From assembly GCA_001184205.1 (NCBI GenBank), contig LBMP01000001.1, positions 1,392,001 through 1,456,000 of the forward strand: a stretch of 64,000 nucleotides of DNA, in the 5' to 3' direction. Under the pieces are notes generated by a model. That model worked only from the letters and a program-made list of their open reading frames with translations, ran no database searches and was not told where the DNA came from. Within the stretch, counting starts at the first letter, position 1. Every line of letters begins with the position of its first letter. Positions 53,624-62,209 of the stretch are shown here, piece by piece. The translations under genes were made by a program, and so were the position numbers. This DNA is from Desulfocarbo indianensis. GTDB taxonomy: Bacteria; Desulfobacterota; Desulfarculia; Desulfarculales; Desulfarculaceae.

Positions 53624-54799
53624 ATGGCTGGTCCCCTGCAAGGCCTCAAGGTGCTGGATTTCTCCGCTCTGCTGCCCGGCCCCTTCGCCACTTTGGTCTT
53701 GGCGGATTTGGGCGCGGAGGTGCTTTGCGTGAAGGCTCCGCAGCGCCAGGAGACGCGGGAGCTGACCGTTTCCGAAGCCAGCGCGGCCGCGCCGGTGGAC
53801 GCTTGGCTGGGACGCGGCAAGCGCTCCCTGGTCCTGGACCTCAAGCACCCCAAAGGCCGGGAAATCGCTTTAGAGCTCGCGCGAAAACACGAGGTGTTCA
53901 TCGAGCAGTTCCGTCCCGGCGTCATGGACCGCCTGGGCCTGGGCTGGGAGGCCCTGCGGGAAAAGTTTCCCGGCCTGATCTACTGCTCGCTCACCGGCTA
54001 CGGCCAGACCGGCCCCCTGGCCCAGCGGGCCGGGCACGATATAAACTACGTGGCGCTTTCCGGCCTCATGTCCCATTCGGGACGCCGCGGGCAAGGGCCC
54101 TCCCTTCCCGGCACGCAGATAGCGGACCTGGCCTCCGGGGCCATGGGCCTTTTGGTGGCGCTGCTGGCCGCCTTGCTGCACCGCCGGGCTTCGGGCCGGG
54201 GCCAGCGCCTGGATCTGAGCATGACCGACGGGGCCATGTGGTTCAACGCCGTGGCGGCGGCCTCCTACCTGGCCGGCGGCCGGGAGTACGGCAGGGAGGA
54301 TTGGCTCTTGAACGGCGGCTCGCTGTACGATTTCTACCAATGCGCCGATGGCGGCTACATGTCCTTCGGCAGCCTGGAGCCCAAGTTCAGCGCCGCCGCC
54401 CTGAAGGCGCTGGGGCTGCCCGAGCTGGCGGAGGGCGGCATTTCCCCCCGCGACGTGGCCGGGGCCAAGCAAAAGGTGGCCCAGCGCTTCAAGTCCAAAA
54501 CCCGTGACCAGTGGCGGCGGGTTTTCTCCGAACTGGACGTGTGCGTGGAGCCGGTGCTGGGCCTGGCCGAGGCCCTGGAGGGCGAGCAGGCCCGGGCGCG
54601 CGGCCTGGTGCGGGAGGTGCCCTTGGCCGGCGGCGGAAAGACGCGCCAACTGGGCCTGCCGTTCAAGTTCTCGGCCACGCCGCCCGCCTACGGCGAAGCC
54701 GGCCATGCCGCCGGAGCCCACACCCATGAGGTCATGGCCGAGCTGGGCTACAGCCGCGACCAGGTGCTGGCCCTGGAGCGCGACGGGCTGTTCGGCTAG
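53624..54799 (+). CDS. Class III CoA-transferase / alpha-methylacyl-CoA racemase-like protein
   Basis: A 391-residue CaiB/BaiF-type protein: LKVLDFSALLPGPFATLVLADLG N-terminal motif, LDLKHPKGREIALELA, FRPGVMDRLGLGWEAL, SLTGYGQTGPLAQRAGHDINY and LDLSMTDGAMW. The catalytic Asp is Asp139 in GHDINY. That sequence is the one found in alpha-methylacyl-CoA racemases, whereas formyl- and succinyl-CoA transferases usually show the Asp in a different local sequence. It either epimerises 2-methylacyl-CoA or transfers CoA between acids. It follows the MarR gene by 24 nt, probably in one operon. Confidence 0.9.
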   Translation: MAGPLQGLKVLDFSALLPGPFATLVLADLGAEVLCVKAPQRQETRELTVSEASAAAPVDAWLGRGKRSLVLDLKHPKGREIALELARKHEVFIEQFRPGVMDRLGLGWEALREKFPGLIYCSLTGYGQTGPLAQRAGHDINYVALSGLMSHSGRRGQGPSLPGTQIADLASGAMGLLVALLAALLHRRASGRGQRLDLSMTDGAMWFNAVAAASYLAGGREYGREDWLLNGGSLYDFYQCADGGYMSFGSLEPKFSAAALKALGLPELAEGGISPRDVAGAKQKVAQRFKSKTRDQWRRVFSELDVCVEPVLGLAEALEGEQARARGLVREVPLAGGGKTRQLGLPFKFSATPPAYGEAGHAAGAHTHEVMAELGYSRDQVLALERDGLFG

Positions 54800-54920
54800 G
54801 CCAAGCCTGGGCCGGGCCAAGCGGCCGTTCCCCAGGTTTCTCCGCGGCGCGGCCGGCCGGCCAGCTTTTTCGATCATGGCGCGTTGATTAAAGGACGGGC
54901 CTCATATTCCAAGGCCGCGA

Positions 54921-55283
54921 TTAGTCGCCCAGAGTGGCCCAGACGCCGAACACCGCGCCTTGCGGGTCGCCGATAATGGCGAAGGTGCCCACGCCGGGGA
55001 TGTCCTGGGGCCCCTTGAATACCTGGCCGCCCAATTCGCGCGCCTTGGCGCAAGCCGCGGCCACGTCATCCACCAGCACGTACATGGTCCAGCCCACCGG
55101 CACCTGGGGATCTGGCAGGTCCATCATGCCGCCGCCGGGCTCGGTTCCGGTATTGATGAGAGTGTAGGGCATGTCCGGGCTGGGGTATTCGCTCAGCTGC
55201 CAGTCGAAAAGCGCGCCATAGAACGCCTTGGCGCCCGGCAGGCTATTGGTGGTCAGTTCCAGGTGGCAAAAAGGGTTTCCCAT
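54921..55283 (-). CDS. VOC (glyoxalase/bleomycin-resistance) superfamily protein
   Basis: A 120-residue single-unit vicinal-oxygen-chelate protein: CHLELTTNSLPGAKAFYGALFDW, YTLINTGTEPGGGMMDLP, MYVLVDDVAAACAKARELGGQVFKGP, IIGDPQGAVFGVW. The strand and helix order is that of the CFP32-like group of glyoxalase-related proteins. Potential metal ligands are His7 and a Glu, but the substrate is unknown. It is monocistronic and convergent with the CoA-transferase gene. Confidence 0.88.
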   Translation of the reverse strand: MGNPFCHLELTTNSLPGAKAFYGALFDWQLSEYPSPDMPYTLINTGTEPGGGMMDLPDPQVPVGWTMYVLVDDVAAACAKARELGGQVFKGPQDIPGVGTFAIIGDPQGAVFGVWATLGD

Positions 55284-55627
55284 GATCGGCCTCCTCGCGG
55301 GCTGGGATTTCAGGTTAGAGTGCCCGCATGGGCGGGTTTAAAGGGCGTGGCGGTCCTTTCCCTTGTCGCCGCCCCACTGGTGCGGGAAAAAGGCTGATGG
55401 GCCGCCGCGGATTGTCAAAAGACTTTATGGTTTCATTGGCGCCGGGTTGAGCGCCCCCCACCGGCCGCCGCCGGCGGGGATCGTGGAACCTCGTCACGTA
55501 TTGGCGGCAAGCGCCTCCCCCCGCCGCCCCCTGTTGGCGGGGACCAGGGAACCTGCCGCGCCGGTCCGGCCCCAACGCCGCCCCCTGCCTGTGGCGCTGC
55601 GCCGGGTTCCCACCGGGGGCCGGCGCT
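55284..55627. other. Intergenic region with imperfect direct repeats downstream of lexA
   Basis: About 340 nt without a gene. GGCGGGGATCGTGGAACCT (55473-55491) recurs as GGCGGGGACCAGGGAACCT (55536-55554), 16 of 19 identical and 63 nt apart. The stretch is C-rich on the plus strand. Significance unknown. Confidence 0.5.
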
Positions 55628-56221
55628 TCAAGTCTTGCGCACCAGGCCCTTCATGACCCCCAAAATGCGGGGCGTGCGGTCGGGCTTGACCATGATGCTC
55701 TGCATGGCGGAGTTGGCCGGCCTCAGCTCCACCAGGTTGTTGGACGGATAAAACTGCTTCAGGGTCACCTCGTCGTCCAGGAGAACCGCCACCACCTCGC
55801 CGGGCGAGGCCTGCTCCTGGGCGCGCAGGATCACCATGTCGCCTTCCTGGATGTGGGCCTCCACCATGGAATCGCCCTTGACCCGCAGGGCGAAAAACTT
55901 GCCCGAACCGAAAAAGCTGGGTTCCAGGCCCAGGACCTCGTCCGCTTCCTCCACGGCCAGCATGGGCTCGCCGGCGGCGATGCGGCCCAGCAAAGGGATG
56001 CCCTTGGGGGACAGCAGCTCCAGGGTGCGGGGTTTGCCCGGAGTCGAACGGAGAAAGCCTTTCTTTTGCAGGGCTTTCATGTGGTCGTGGGCCGCGCGGG
56101 GCGAACGGAAGCCGAAATGCCCGGCGACTTCCCGCACCGTGGGGGGATAGCCGTGTTCGTCCAGGTAATCGTTTATGAACGTCAGGACTTGAGCCTGTCG
56201 TGGGGTTAGGCCGCGGGTCAT
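55628..56221 (-). CDS. lexA: LexA repressor
   Basis: A 197-residue protein starting MTRGLTPRQAQVLTFINDYL. The N-terminal winged HTH (PTVREVAGHFGFRSPRAAHDHMKALQ) is followed by the cleavage site Ala83-Gly84 in LLGRIAAGEP, then the peptidase S24 catalytic Ser118 in VKGDSMVEAHI and Lys155 in DDEVTLKQFY. All autocleavage residues are present, so it should be a functional SOS repressor cleaved when RecA is activated. The DNA-recognition helix is not of the E. coli type, so the operator should differ. It has a strong promoter at 56305-56332. Confidence 0.97.
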   Translation of the reverse strand: MTRGLTPRQAQVLTFINDYLDEHGYPPTVREVAGHFGFRSPRAAHDHMKALQKKGFLRSTPGKPRTLELLSPKGIPLLGRIAAGEPMLAVEEADEVLGLEPSFFGSGKFFALRVKGDSMVEAHIQEGDMVILRAQEQASPGEVVAVLLDDEVTLKQFYPSNNLVELRPANSAMQSIMVKPDRTPRILGVMKGLVRKT

Positions 56222-56304
56222 GCTGAAACCTCCTCCTGCCTAAGGGCGGGCCTGGGCGCCGCAGATGTGTAGTACGCAGGCATGGGGGCATCACACAAGT
56301 CTAT

Positions 56305-56332
56305 ACTATACGTAGGTTGATGGAGCTGTCAA
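56305..56332 (-). promoter_or_regulatory. Strong lexA promoter, possible LexA operator
   Basis: On the minus strand TTGACA (56332-56327), a 16-nt spacer and TATAGT (56310-56305). The -10 is part of a direct repeat CTATA-CTATA on the plus strand (56301-56310), flanked by CGTAGG, and a similar GTACGCAGG occurs at 56271-56279. These related elements around the -10 are candidate LexA sites. The E. coli consensus CTGT-N8-ACAG is absent. Confidence 0.7.
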
Positions 56333-56460
56333 GTGATTTGTGCACAAGCCTCTGGCGAAAATCAAGTTTCATGGGCATATAATTAATATTATAGATTCCG
56401 TTGCGCGACCCCGGAAGCCACCCCAAACCACGGCCCGGGTGTTTTATTGGAGACTTCGGC

Positions 56461-58263
56461 ATGACAGGCGGCGCTGAGTTGAGCAGCGACATGATTCTGG
56501 TATTCATCATGATCGGCATCGCGGTGGTGCTTTTCATCTCCGAATGGGTGCGGGTGGACGTGGTGGCCCTCATGATGATGGTGGCTCTGCCCATGCTGGG
56601 CCTGGTGAGCGGAGCCGAGGCCTTCGCGGGCCTGGCCAGCAACGCGGTGGTGTCCATCATCGCCATCATCATCATCGGCGCGGGCCTGGACCACACCGGG
56701 GTGGTCAACCGGGCGGTGAAGCCCATCATGCGCCTGGCCGGCGACAAGCAATCGCGGGTGATGGGGCTGGTATCGGTCACCGTGGCCCTGGTTTCCAGCT
56801 TCATGCAGAACATCGGGGCGGCGGCCCTGGTGCTGCCCGCCCTGCGGCGCATCAGCCGCACCAGCAAGACGCCCATCGGCCGCCTGCTGATGCCGGTGGG
56901 GTTTTCGGCCATTTTGGGCGGCACCATCACCCTGGTGGGGTCCAGCCCCTTGATCCTGCTGAATGATCTGATGAAGCCCTTTCATCTGCGGCCCTTCGGG
57001 CTTTTCGACCCCATGCCCATCGGCCTGGCGCTGGTGGCGGCCGGAGTGGGTTACTTCCTGTTGCTGGGCAAGTGGCTATTGCCCGACCGGGGCGAGGATG
57101 CCAGGACGGACCTGGGCTTCGATCCCTCGGAGGCCTATCCCCAGGTGCGCTCGGTGTTCGAGCTGGTCATGCCCCACGAGCCCAGCTACGTGCCCAGCGT
57201 CGCCAGCATGTGCGCCAATTACCAGGTGCACGCGGTGGCTTTGACCTATGACCACGGCCATACCAGATACCTGCCGCCGGACCGGGACAAGATGATCACC
57301 GCCGGGGCGGTGCTGGCGGTATACGGCACGGAAAACAAGGTAAGGGCCCTGGCCGAGTTTTACGGCATGCTGGTCAAGCCGGGCCTGGAGATTTTCGAGA
57401 GGGATCTGTCCAACGATCTGGCCGGGGTGGTGGAGGCGGTGGTGCCGCCGCGCTCGGAATTCGTGGGCAAGAGCCTGGGCGAGATTCTTTTCCGGCGGCA
57501 TTTCCTGGTGGCCCCCCTGGCGGTTTCCCGCGATGACAAGACCGAGTACGCGGATTTGGGGCACATCGTGCTGCGGCCGGGGGACGCCATCCTCATGCAC
57601 GGCAGTTGGGAGCGGTTTCACTATCTGCGCAGCCGGCGCAAGTTCATTTTCACCCATCCCCTGGATCACGAGATCATGCACCCCCAAAAGGCCCTGGCGG
57701 CGCTGGGCTGCTTTATGCTGGCCACGGCCCTGGTGCTTTTCACCGACCTGAGCCTTTCGGTGTGCCTCATGGCCGGGGCCTTGTGCATGGTGCTTTCCGG
57801 GGTGCTGAGCATGGACGAGGCCTATCACGCGGTGGATTGGCGCACCGTGTTTCTCCTGGCCGGCTTGATACCCCTGGGCCTGGCCACCCAGAAAACCGGG
57901 GCCGCGGCCTGGCTGGCCCGGGAGGCCATAGGCTTTTTGGGGCAACCCTCGCCCATCTTGTTCTATCTCTTGCTGGGGGCGGTGGCCACGGTGTTCAGCC
58001 TGGTGATCTCCAACGTGGGCGCGGTGGTGCTTTTGGTGCCTCTGGTGGTGAACCTGGCCGGGGATTTGGGCCTGGACCCGCGCATGGCCGCCTTGGTGGT
58101 GGGTTTGGCCACCTCCAATTCTTTCATGCTGCCCACCCACCAGGTCAACGCCCTCTACATGGGGCCGGGGCGCTATAGCAGCCTCGACTTCCTCAAGGCC
58201 GGCGGCGGCATGAGCGCGGTGTTCCTGGTGGTGCTGACCCTCATGATCTGGCTGTTCTATTGA
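56461..58263 (+). CDS. SLC13 family permease with two RCK_C domains
   Basis: The ATG at 56461 gives 600 residues. N- and C-terminal transporter halves of the DASS/ArsB-like fold (IIIIGAGLDHTGVVNRAVKP, QNIGAAALVLPALRR; ISNVGAVVLLVPLVVNLAG) flank a central cytoplasmic region (about 220-410) with two RCK_C (TrkA_C) domains: PSYVPSVASMCANYQVHAVALTY and RSEFVGKSLGEILFRRHFLVAPLAVS. This architecture is the sulfate/dicarboxylate or tellurite-resistance-type SLC13 group. RCK_C domains gate by ligand binding. Substrate not determinable; sulfate or a C4-dicarboxylate are likely for this organism type. Confidence 0.88.
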   Translation: MTGGAELSSDMILVFIMIGIAVVLFISEWVRVDVVALMMMVALPMLGLVSGAEAFAGLASNAVVSIIAIIIIGAGLDHTGVVNRAVKPIMRLAGDKQSRVMGLVSVTVALVSSFMQNIGAAALVLPALRRISRTSKTPIGRLLMPVGFSAILGGTITLVGSSPLILLNDLMKPFHLRPFGLFDPMPIGLALVAAGVGYFLLLGKWLLPDRGEDARTDLGFDPSEAYPQVRSVFELVMPHEPSYVPSVASMCANYQVHAVALTYDHGHTRYLPPDRDKMITAGAVLAVYGTENKVRALAEFYGMLVKPGLEIFERDLSNDLAGVVEAVVPPRSEFVGKSLGEILFRRHFLVAPLAVSRDDKTEYADLGHIVLRPGDAILMHGSWERFHYLRSRRKFIFTHPLDHEIMHPQKALAALGCFMLATALVLFTDLSLSVCLMAGALCMVLSGVLSMDEAYHAVDWRTVFLLAGLIPLGLATQKTGAAAWLAREAIGFLGQPSPILFYLLLGAVATVFSLVISNVGAVVLLVPLVVNLAGDLGLDPRMAALVVGLATSNSFMLPTHQVNALYMGPGRYSSLDFLKAGGGMSAVFLVVLTLMIWLFY

Positions 58264-58633
58264 GAGGCCGAACCGGGGCGGCCATGCCAGGAGATGGCGG
58301 CCGGGACCAACGGATAGACCATGGAAGCCAGGTTGCCCGTCCCGTAAAAAGACGTCGCTGGAATAGCTGCGCTAGGTGTGGGAAGTGAGTTGATGGAAGC
58401 GGCCGCTTATTAAGCGGCCAACCGACGGCCCGCCTTGCCTGCTCCCGCCGCTGTTCCCCCTTGATGCCCTGCCGGCCCTCGCCGATCCTTCGTTGCCCCT
58501 CGCCTTGCCTGCCCGTTGGCTCGTTGGCCCTCTGCCGATCCCTCGCCAGCCCCTTTTGGCCCCCCCGCTGGTTCGCGCCGCCCCAAGGTGTCGCCCCTGC
58601 GCCGACCCCCCTTTGCCCCTCTCGCTAGCCCCC
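58264..58633. other. Intergenic region with a palindrome and a strongly C-rich, purine-skewed tract
   Basis: GGCCGCTTA-T-TAAGCGGCC (58401-58419) is a perfect palindrome. From about 58420 to 58633 the plus strand is dominated by C and T with repeated CCCCT and TTGGC-like words, so on the minus strand the sequence downstream of the peptidase is very purine-rich. A 122-codon frame on the minus strand exists but has a random composition of Gly, Arg and Ala. Confidence 0.6.
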
Positions 58634-59542
58634 TTAGTCGAGGATGTAATAGCGGGGGTTGGTGGGCACGCCACTCATCAAGACTTCGTAGTGCAGATGG
58701 GGACCGCTGGAACGGCCAGTGGAGCCCACGGCGCCCAGGCGCTGACCGCGCTTGAGCTTCTGCCCCACCTTTACGCAATGGGACTTGAGATGCCCATAGC
58801 GGGTGACCAGGCCGTGACCGTGATTGATGGCCACCATTTTGCCGTAGCCGCCTTCGCGGCCCACAAAGGTGACCACGCCGTCGGCCGGCGCCACGATGGG
58901 GGTGCCGGGACGGGTGGAGATATCCAGACCGGCGTGGAACTGGCGCTTGCCGGTAAAGGGCGAAATGCGATAGCCGAAGCCGCTGGTCACCCAGCCGTGC
59001 ACCGGCCAGACGGAAGGAGTGGAGGCCAGCACCGAACGGCGCTCTTGCAGGAACTTGGCCAGTTCCTTTTGGATGCTGCGTTCGGCTTCAGCCTCGCTGG
59101 TCAACTGGTCCAGGTCCCTTTGCATGTTCATGACCCGGCGCTCGCCCATGGTGTTGGTGAGCTTGATGCCGGAGCCGCCCACGTGGACTTCGGGGCCGCC
59201 CACGCCGAACACGCTGTCGGTGTTGGCTGGTTTTTCCAGATTGGCCATGACCCTCAACCTGCGGTTGAAGGATTTAAGCTTGCTCATTTGTTGTTTGAAA
59301 TCGGAAAGGCAGCTGGCAAAGGCGTTTATCTGGGCTTCCTGGCGGCGGGCCTGATCTTGCAGGTTGCGCAGGTCGGGCAAATTCGCCTGCAGGGCATGAT
59401 ATTGATGGAACCAATAGCCGGCCATTCCCACTGCGCCGACTACCAAGGCCAACAGCATGGGAAGCACGATACGGGGCAGGGAAAAACGGTTTACGCGATT
59501 GGTGCCCTCGGGTATGACAAGAATGGTGAATTTCTTCGCCAC
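58634..59542 (-). CDS. M23 family (LytM) peptidoglycan peptidase, membrane-anchored
   Basis: A 302-residue protein. A short cytoplasmic N-terminus is followed by a transmembrane helix (IVLPMLLALVVGAVGMAGYWF, residues 26-46), a coiled-coil region to about 150 and a C-terminal LytM domain. Zinc ligands are intact: HAGLDIS (HxxxD) and GPHLHYEV (HxH), with the GHGLVTRYGHLKSH strand between. It should cleave peptide cross-links in peptidoglycan or, if in the periplasm with a coiled coil, participate in division like EnvC/MepM relatives. It begins 130 nt downstream of the pmbA stop. Confidence 0.93.
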   Translation of the reverse strand: MAKKFTILVIPEGTNRVNRFSLPRIVLPMLLALVVGAVGMAGYWFHQYHALQANLPDLRNLQDQARRQEAQINAFASCLSDFKQQMSKLKSFNRRLRVMANLEKPANTDSVFGVGGPEVHVGGSGIKLTNTMGERRVMNMQRDLDQLTSEAEAERSIQKELAKFLQERRSVLASTPSVWPVHGWVTSGFGYRISPFTGKRQFHAGLDISTRPGTPIVAPADGVVTFVGREGGYGKMVAINHGHGLVTRYGHLKSHCVKVGQKLKRGQRLGAVGSTGRSSGPHLHYEVLMSGVPTNPRYYILD

Positions 59543-59671
59543 GTTGTCCTTTCTGCTTGTGGTGAACTCCGCGAGGTCGACCTTACCCGGGAGACCTGGA
59601 CAAATTTGTTAGGAAATACCACGAAATAACTAGCAGAGTCAACCACTAAAAAGATTAGGTTGGTCGGCTAG

Positions 59672-61021
59672 TTATTCGTGTCCGGGACCGCTCACCGACA
59701 TGCCCGCCACCACCAGGCTGGGCGAGCCGCTGCGGCCCAGGAAACGCAGGTCGCCTCCCACCGCCTGCACGGAGGCGAACAAATCCACAATCTGGCCGGC
59801 CACGGCGATGGACTTGACCGGACGAGTGATTTTTCCGTTTTCGATCAGAAAACCGGCGGCTCCCAGGGAGAACTGGCCGCTGACCGGATCAGCGGTATGG
59901 GCGCCCAACACCTCGTTGATTACCAGGCCCCGGTGCAGGTCGGCCGCCAGGTGGGGCAGATCGCCTTGCCCCGGCTTGAGATATAGGTTGCTGAATCCCA
60001 CCTGGGGAGGCGATTTGAGGCCAGCCCGGATGGCGTTGCCGGTGCTGGCCGCGCCGTGGCGCGCGCCCCACAGGCGATCGAAGACGAACCCGCGCACCAC
60101 CCCGCCCTGCACCAGGGTTTTGGCGGAAGCGGGGGTGCCCTCGTCGTCAAAGGGTCCGCTGCCGAGCCCCCTGGGCAAAAGGCCGTCGTCCACGATGGTT
60201 ATGAGGTAGGAAAAGACTTTCTGGTCCAGCTTGGCGGCCAGGAGCGAGCGGCCCTTCACCAGGCTGTCGCCCAAAAGGGAAGCGCCCAAAAGCTCCAAGA
60301 ACTCCATGGCCACCTGGTTCTCCAGGATCACGTCGTAACGCCCGTCCGCCACGGGACCGGCTCCCAGGCAGGCCGCCGCCCGGCGTCCCGCCTCGGCCCC
60401 CACCCGGTTGGCGTCCAAATCGGACAGGAAGCGGCGGACGTCGTATTCCCAGGCCATTTCCTGCTGGCCGTTTTCGCCGGCCACCGCGTTGGCCACGGCC
60501 GAGCAGGTGGTGTTTTCCAGGCTCAGATCAACCCCGTGGGAGGTGACCAGGCGAACCCTGGAATAATACTCGCCGATCTCCGCCGGGTGCACGTGCTGCA
60601 CCCGGGGGTCGGCCTGGCGGGCGGCGGCGGCCATGGCCAGGGCCCGCTCCCTCTTGGCTTCCAGGGGCTCGGCCTTGATGGCCGGGTCGAGGGTTTCCGG
60701 GGCCTCCGGCATGGGCTGGGGGCGGGCCAGGCCCGCCTCGTCCTCCAGGTCGCTGGCCCGGGCCGAGGCCAGGGCCTCGGCCACCGCGGTTTCTAAGGCG
60801 CCGCCCGCGCCGGAGCCCATCAAATAGGAAAAGCCCAGGCGGCCCCGGCTGATCACCCGCATGGCCAGGCCGTGGCTGGCCGATTGCTGGAATTTGTCCA
60901 CCTCCCGCCCGCTCACCGCGATGGAAAGCTGCTCGGAGGAAAGCGCCATGACCTCCCACTCCTGGGCGTCGGCTTTTTGCAGAAGGTCGGCGGCCTGCTC
61001 TAATTGCTTGTCCAAATCCAT
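59672..61021 (-). CDS. pmbA: TldD/PmbA family metalloprotease-like protein
   Basis: A 449-residue PmbA-type protein: LKKADAQEWEVMALSSEQLSIAV-like N-terminus (LQKADAQEWEVMALSS), SYLMGSGAGGALETAV and LDPAIKAEPLEAKRERAL in the N-domain, and VFSYLITIVDDGLLPRGLGSGPFDDEGTPA plus TGNAIRAG and FSLGAAGFLIENGKI in the C-domain. It shows the PmbA rather than the TldD pattern, since I see no HExxxH. PmbA normally works as a heterodimer with TldD in processing modified peptides such as microcin B17 or PQQ-type precursors, and in toxin-antitoxin proteolysis. A tldD partner is not in the window. Confidence 0.92.
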   Translation of the reverse strand: MDLDKQLEQAADLLQKADAQEWEVMALSSEQLSIAVSGREVDKFQQSASHGLAMRVISRGRLGFSYLMGSGAGGALETAVAEALASARASDLEDEAGLARPQPMPEAPETLDPAIKAEPLEAKRERALAMAAAARQADPRVQHVHPAEIGEYYSRVRLVTSHGVDLSLENTTCSAVANAVAGENGQQEMAWEYDVRRFLSDLDANRVGAEAGRRAAACLGAGPVADGRYDVILENQVAMEFLELLGASLLGDSLVKGRSLLAAKLDQKVFSYLITIVDDGLLPRGLGSGPFDDEGTPASAKTLVQGGVVRGFVFDRLWGARHGAASTGNAIRAGLKSPPQVGFSNLYLKPGQGDLPHLAADLHRGLVINEVLGAHTADPVSGQFSLGAAGFLIENGKITRPVKSIAVAGQIVDLFASVQAVGGDLRFLGRSGSPSLVVAGMSVSGPGHE

Positions 61022-61048
61022 GCCGAATTCCGTTTCGTTTAAGGGCTG

Positions 61049-61501
61049 TCAAAGCTCCAATAGCATGGCGATCTCGTCGCAATCGGGGAATTTCACGCAT
61101 TTCACGCAATCGGCCCATATTTTCTGGGGGAGCCGTTGTTTCTCCACTTCCTGGAAGCCCAGGCGGGAGAAGAATCCGGGCCGGTAGGTGAGGGCGAAGA
61201 CCTGGTTGAAGCCCAGGGTGAGCGCGTCGGACACGCAGGCCTCCACCAGCTTGGTGCCCCAGCCCTCGCCGCCGCGCTCGGGCAGCACGGCCAGGGAGCG
61301 GACCTCGCAGAGGTCCTCCCAGACCAGATGCAGGGCGCATACCCCGGTGCGTTCGCCTTCTTTATCCTCGGCGATCATGAAGTCGCGCAGGAATTCATAG
61401 ATGTCGGTGAGCGGGCGGGCCAGCAATTGGCCCTCCGCGCCGTAGCGCGACAAGAGCCCGTGTATGAAGCGCACGTCCTGCTGCCTGGCCTTGCGGATCA
61501 T
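61049..61501 (-). CDS. GNAT acetyltransferase, short N-acetylglutamate synthase-like
   Basis: A 150-residue GNAT protein: IRKARQQDVRFIHGLLSRYG, LCEVRSLAVLPERGGEGWGTKLVEACVS with the acetyl-CoA-binding GxGxxL loop (here GEGWGTKL), and FALTYRPGFFSRLGFQEVEKQ. This matches the small ArgA-like N-acetylglutamate synthases found in deltaproteobacteria and actinobacteria, which start arginine biosynthesis. The C-terminus carries a small cysteine set (WADCVKCVKFPDC), typical of this subgroup. It is cotranscribed near argS, the arginyl-tRNA synthetase, which fits an arginine context. Confidence 0.85.
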   Translation of the reverse strand: MIRKARQQDVRFIHGLLSRYGAEGQLLARPLTDIYEFLRDFMIAEDKEGERTGVCALHLVWEDLCEVRSLAVLPERGGEGWGTKLVEACVSDALTLGFNQVFALTYRPGFFSRLGFQEVEKQRLPQKIWADCVKCVKFPDCDEIAMLLEL

Positions 61502-61571
61502 GGCCGCCTCCCCTTAACCGTTGCGTTGCTCCGGGCATTCTAGCGGGCCGGGCCCCCAGCGTCAAAGCCGG

Positions 61572-62207
61572 TCATTCCTCGCGGGTGACATAGGCCGCCA
61601 ACTGCTGTTGCAGTCGTATGCGGCCGGCGGCGGCCTGGGCGGCCTCCTGGCCGGAGAAGGGGCCCACGCGAACCCGGTAGCGCACGCCGACCTCGGGCAG
61701 GCTGGCCTGGCGCACGTAGGCGCTCTGGCCGGCTTGAATGAGCTTCTGGGCCAATTCCCTGGCCTGGGATTCCTCCTTGAAGGAGGCCACCTGCACCACG
61801 AAGGCGCCCTTGTCAGGCGGCTTGGCGGCGGTGGCCACCGGCTCCGGCTTGGGTTCGGGCTGGGCGGCCTGGCCGGGCAGGGGCTTGGGGGGCGGAGGCT
61901 TTACCTTCACCTCGGGCTGGGCGCCGGTTTGCGAGGTGCGTTCCAGTTCCTTGTAAAACGAAAGCTGGGGCTGGGCGGCTTCGGGGGCCGGGGCCGGCGG
62001 GGTTTCGCGCAGCCAGCCGCCCACCACCGGCAGGCCGGCCAGGGATTGCTTGAGCGAGGCCACCTGCTCGGGGCTGAGCAGAGCGCCCTGCCCCAGCAGG
62101 ATGCCCAGGATGAAGGCCCACAGGACCAGAAGCCCCACGACCAAAAGGCGGAACAGACGCCGGGCCGGAGAGGAAGCGGCTCCTCTTTCCGGTCGTTCGT
62201 CCGTCAT
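61572..62207 (-). CDS. SPOR domain membrane protein
   Basis: A 211-residue bitopic protein. A cytoplasmic N-terminus with RxRR-type basics, a transmembrane helix (LFRLLVVGLLVLWAFILGILLG, residues 18-40), a Pro/Lys-rich periplasmic linker (PPPKPLPG, PEPKPEP) and a C-terminal SPOR domain (KGAFVVQVASFKEESQARELAQKL, GVRYRVRVGPFSG). SPOR domains bind denuded glycan strands at division sites. The gene starts 2 nt after the argS stop (ATG on the complementary strand near 62207), so they are in one operon. A role in septal cell-wall assembly is inferred. Confidence 0.93.
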   Translation of the reverse strand: MTDERPERGAASSPARRLFRLLVVGLLVLWAFILGILLGQGALLSPEQVASLKQSLAGLPVVGGWLRETPPAPAPEAAQPQLSFYKELERTSQTGAQPEVKVKPPPPKPLPGQAAQPEPKPEPVATAAKPPDKGAFVVQVASFKEESQARELAQKLIQAGQSAYVRQASLPEVGVRYRVRVGPFSGQEAAQAAAGRIRLQQQLAAYVTREE

Positions 62208-62209
62208 GT

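Noticed and set aside
56260-56335. E. coli-type LexA box (CTGT-N8-ACAG) upstream of lexA
   Set aside because: Not present in either orientation within the lexA upstream region.
58410-58778. A 122-codon minus-strand frame in the C-rich tract
   Set aside because: Composition is random Gly, Arg and Ala and it overlaps the M23 gene. It reflects the skewed sequence.
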